From: Pedobacter ginsenosidimutans
GTDB lineage: Bacteria > Bacteroidota > Bacteroidia > Sphingobacteriales > Sphingobacteriaceae
DNA: 64,000 nt
Assembly (NCBI RefSeq): GCF_001442625.1
Contig: NZ_LMZQ01000011.1
Location: 31,525-95,524, forward strand
Direction: 5' to 3'
The translations under genes were made by a program, and so were the position numbers. Within the stretch, counting starts at the first letter, position 1; each line of letters starts with the position of its first letter. The notes beneath the pieces were generated by a model. The model had not been told where the DNA came from. It ran no database searches and saw nothing but the letters and a program-made list of their open reading frames with translations. Of the stretch, positions 61,839-64,000 are shown one piece after another.

Positions 61839-63614
61839 TTAAAATAATTTTATTCTTGGTTTAAGGCCCTGCCCTTGATAAAAAGGCCCGGGAGTCCTTT
61901 CTAAAGTCCCGCTCACCGCATTGAGGAAATCCCTGTCAATGGTTATCTTTTTTCCATCAGGATATTCTATATACTGCTTGCTCAGCGCAAAAAAACCTAA
62001 AAATTCAGCTGTTAGTGCGGGGATTTTTATTGGCTTTAGCGCTTCCTTTTTCCAAAATAATTCTACTCCTTTCTGGCTGTGTTCCAAGCGAAAAGAAAAA
62101 CTATTTTTGGCTTTTGAGCTATTCATATCTGCCCAGCTTAGCGGAAGGGCCCCATCTGCATAAAGATTAAAATCTGCCTCACCTCCTGCTGGCTTTGCTA
62201 TGCCTGCTCCTTTGCCGATAAAAAGATTGCCATACCAACGGTGGTCGATATCCAGTGCTGGGATTGTCTGTTTGATTACCAGGCTATGCGGTAAAAAATT
62301 TGAGGTTGATACCGATCTCCCGGGTTGCCGGCCATTGTAGAAGCTGCAGTTATAGAACAGGTTCTGAACAAAAACGTTTGCCTCTGATGCCTCCATCTTT
62401 ACACCTGCCACATCCTTATCTGCAGTATCTGCCATTGCAAGTATATTGTTGTCAAATAAAACAGGTCCGTGGTTTTTAAACAGGTAAAACAGTCCGGCAC
62501 CACTGTCTGCAATAATATTTCTTGACAAGCGGGCACCCTGAAAAATTGGCCCTAAAAATATACCATAACCGTTTTTTCCATAAACCCTGCGGATCAGGTT
62601 ATGCACAATGGTCGCATCAACCGCCATGGCCAGCCTGATACCTGCAGATTCATTGCCCGTATAACCGCCATCCTGGTTAATGTTCTCTATCAGATTATCT
62701 TCGATGGTGCTTGAAGTAGCTCCAATTAACCCAAAAATACCGGCCTGCCCACAGTTAAAAATATGGTTTCCTTTGATTTTGTGATGTCCCACCGATGCCA
62801 GATCTGTATAATCGTTAAACTCTGGTCTTCCTGCATTAGCATCTGGATAAACATGCCCGGATACGCCTATAGAAATGCCTACAGCATGGCATTCACTAAT
62901 GGAACAGCCTGTTATATTCCAGTACTTTCCATTTTTGGTATCTATTGCGCCAGGCTGTTCTGCATAAATAGAGGCATAATCATTGAAAATCTGACTAACA
63001 GCAATCCCTTCAATGGTAAGATAATCTACACCAGAGCTGGCACTGATCCCGATATTTCTGACCGAAATTTCCGTTAGCCCAACATTGGGATCTAATACCC
63101 CAAAATTCGCCCATATTATTGTTTTTCCATTCTCCAGGGTTTTAGTCCACCGCAGCGCATTACTGCACTCCTGAAGGGTAGATACATTGACCATTTTTTT
63201 TCCATTAAAGAAGAGCATCATCCCGGTTTGGGAAGAATCCAGCATACATTTCCAGAGTTTGTGCTTACCCTTTACCCAGCCTGTCTTCCTGTCAGAACCT
63301 TTGATCATAACTTTTGCCTGGCTTAACGCCTGCAGCGTAATCCTTTTGCGCTCCGAACTTCCACCACGTTCAAACACCACCGATTCACGGTAAACTCCTG
63401 CCGAAACAAGTATCCTATCTCCAGGCATTGCCTTAGAAACAGCATAACTGATTGTTCTTAAAGGTTTTGCTGCCGAGCCATCTGCCCTATCACTCCCAGA
63501 TACGGAAACATAAATACTTTTTTGGGGGACTGGAGCCGGGACATGTTCAAAAGCTTTCCCTGCAAATTGCATCAGTAAGGGAAAAATCAGAAATATGGTA
63601 ATTTTATTCATCAA
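61839..63614 (-). CDS. Secreted right-handed parallel beta-helix protein, putative polysaccharide-active enzyme
   Basis: A 591-residue protein opening the operon. A signal peptide (FLIFPLLMQFAGKA) precedes a DUF1565-like start (YVSVSGSDRADGSAAKPLRTISYAV, ILVSAGVYRESVVFERGG), then beta-helix rungs (DYLTIEGIAVSQIF, KYWNITGCSISECHAVG, STIEDNLIENINQDGG, ATIVHNLIRRVYG, LFDNNILAMADT). Such helices occur in polysaccharide lyases (PL1, PL6) and epimerases, but catalytic Lys/Arg or Asp residues cannot be assigned here with confidence. It may depolymerise or bind the substrate of the PL38-like lyase. Confidence 0.8.
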   Translation of the reverse strand: MMNKITIFLIFPLLMQFAGKAFEHVPAPVPQKSIYVSVSGSDRADGSAAKPLRTISYAVSKAMPGDRILVSAGVYRESVVFERGGSSERKRITLQALSQAKVMIKGSDRKTGWVKGKHKLWKCMLDSSQTGMMLFFNGKKMVNVSTLQECSNALRWTKTLENGKTIIWANFGVLDPNVGLTEISVRNIGISASSGVDYLTIEGIAVSQIFNDYASIYAEQPGAIDTKNGKYWNITGCSISECHAVGISIGVSGHVYPDANAGRPEFNDYTDLASVGHHKIKGNHIFNCGQAGIFGLIGATSSTIEDNLIENINQDGGYTGNESAGIRLAMAVDATIVHNLIRRVYGKNGYGIFLGPIFQGARLSRNIIADSGAGLFYLFKNHGPVLFDNNILAMADTADKDVAGVKMEASEANVFVQNLFYNCSFYNGRQPGRSVSTSNFLPHSLVIKQTIPALDIDHRWYGNLFIGKGAGIAKPAGGEADFNLYADGALPLSWADMNSSKAKNSFSFRLEHSQKGVELFWKKEALKPIKIPALTAEFLGFFALSKQYIEYPDGKKITIDRDFLNAVSGTLERTPGPFYQGQGLKPRIKLF

Positions 63615-63810
63615 TGGTTATAGGGTTTCTTTTATATTAATGAAAGATCCGACAGGATAAAAGATTTTCGGATTTCATGAAATAATGACACCAGGTTGCC
63701 GCTGGGATACTCTAAATATCCAAAAATTGTTTGTCGGAGATATCTTGGTTATGAATTGCTTATATCTGGCTACCCAAACTTAATTAAACAAAACCAGTTT
63801 AGCAAAATGA

Positions 63811-63827
63811 ACGTATTTTTCACGTTT
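63811..63827. promoter_or_regulatory. Candidate LacI operator AACGT-N7-ACGTT
   Basis: A perfect 5-base inverted repeat with CG in each half, about 200 bases upstream of the operon start. LacI-family operators are palindromic with CG; here the CGs are in the arms, so the match is loose. Confidence 0.3.
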
Positions 63828-63904
63828 ATTATCACATACTAACCCGGATACACAGCATTATAGTATAAAAATCAATACGAATGACAGGGGATTTTAAGAG
63901 AAAT

Positions 63905-64000
63905 AATATCGTCATTTCGACTGAAGCTTACCGATTTTTCATCGGTAGCGTAATGGAGAAATCTTTAGATTTTTAGGTAACATAGTTCAAAGATCTCTCC
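63905..64000. repeat. Dispersed intergenic repeat (GTCATTTCGACTGAAGC...GGAGAAATCT)
   Basis: The sequence GTCATTTCGACTGAAGC followed by TACCGATTTTTCATCGGTA (hairpin) and GGAGAAATCT...AGATCTCTCC resembles repeats found many times in Bacteroidetes genomes. It may continue beyond the window. Confidence 0.65.

Larger units (their letters stand above)
63615..64000. other. Upstream region of the uronate-polysaccharide operon
   Basis: 386 bases at the right edge without a gene. It contains an inverted repeat AACGT-N7-ACGTT at 63811-63827 (possible LacI operator) and a dispersed-repeat-like sequence from about 63905. Confidence 0.5.

Overview
The window looks like a chromosomal segment of a plant-polysaccharide-degrading Bacteroidetes, most probably a Sphingobacteriaceae member such as Pedobacter or Mucilaginibacter. 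This placement is inferred from SusC/SusD pairs, a hybrid two-component regulator, A-rich leaders instead of Shine-Dalgarno sequences, TAnnTTTG-like -7 elements and family-level protein resemblance. No rRNA, phage, transposase or CRISPR array was seen.

Region 1 (1-4645): the 5' part of a SusC-type TonB-dependent receptor running off the left edge, and a divergent secreted GH5 endo-glucanase/xylanase-type lipoprotein with a ricin-type lectin tail. Region 2 (4.7-16.4 kb) is stress and housekeeping: Hsp20 behind an unusual palindrome array, a compact kaiC-kaiB-kaiB-histidine kinase operon without kaiA, tRNA-Pro(GGG), an ankyrin protein, a large-subunit catalase, a stand-alone receiver protein, small hypothetical proteins and a DUF892 ferritin-like protein.

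Region 3 (16.5-50.2 kb) is a large xylan utilisation locus. On the plus strand lie GH43, then a GH10-CE6-GH10-GH115-GH43 operon, and a further GH43-CBM6. On the minus strand lie two GH43 enzymes, an HTCS regulator, a SASA-type acetylesterase, and a six-gene operon susC-susD-susC-susD-surface lipoprotein-GH10 with an inserted carbohydrate-binding module. This last gene order matches the Xus/Xyn10C system described in Prevotella and the xylan PULs of Bacteroides. Together the genes would bind xylan at the surface, cut it with GH10, import oligosaccharides through SusCD, and strip acetyl, methylglucuronosyl and arabinosyl groups before xylosidase action.

Region 4 (51-63.6 kb): GH89 alpha-N-acetylglucosaminidase, an SRPBCC protein, a GH97 alpha-galactosidase-like enzyme, and a five-gene minus-strand operon (beta-helix protein, PL38-like lyase, a two-domain alpha/beta hydrolase, LacI regulator, GH28-like beta-helix hydrolase) that looks like a separate system for a uronic-acid-containing polysaccharide.

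The most interesting signals are the kaiA-less Kai operon, whose KaiC carries a coiled-coil tail; a promoter module with identical internal spacing in front of two xylan transcription units 10 kb apart; a 31-codon ORF and repeated AACCAAA doublets in front of the first xylan susC; a palindrome array with a sigma-54-like site before hsp20; and the uronate-type operon.
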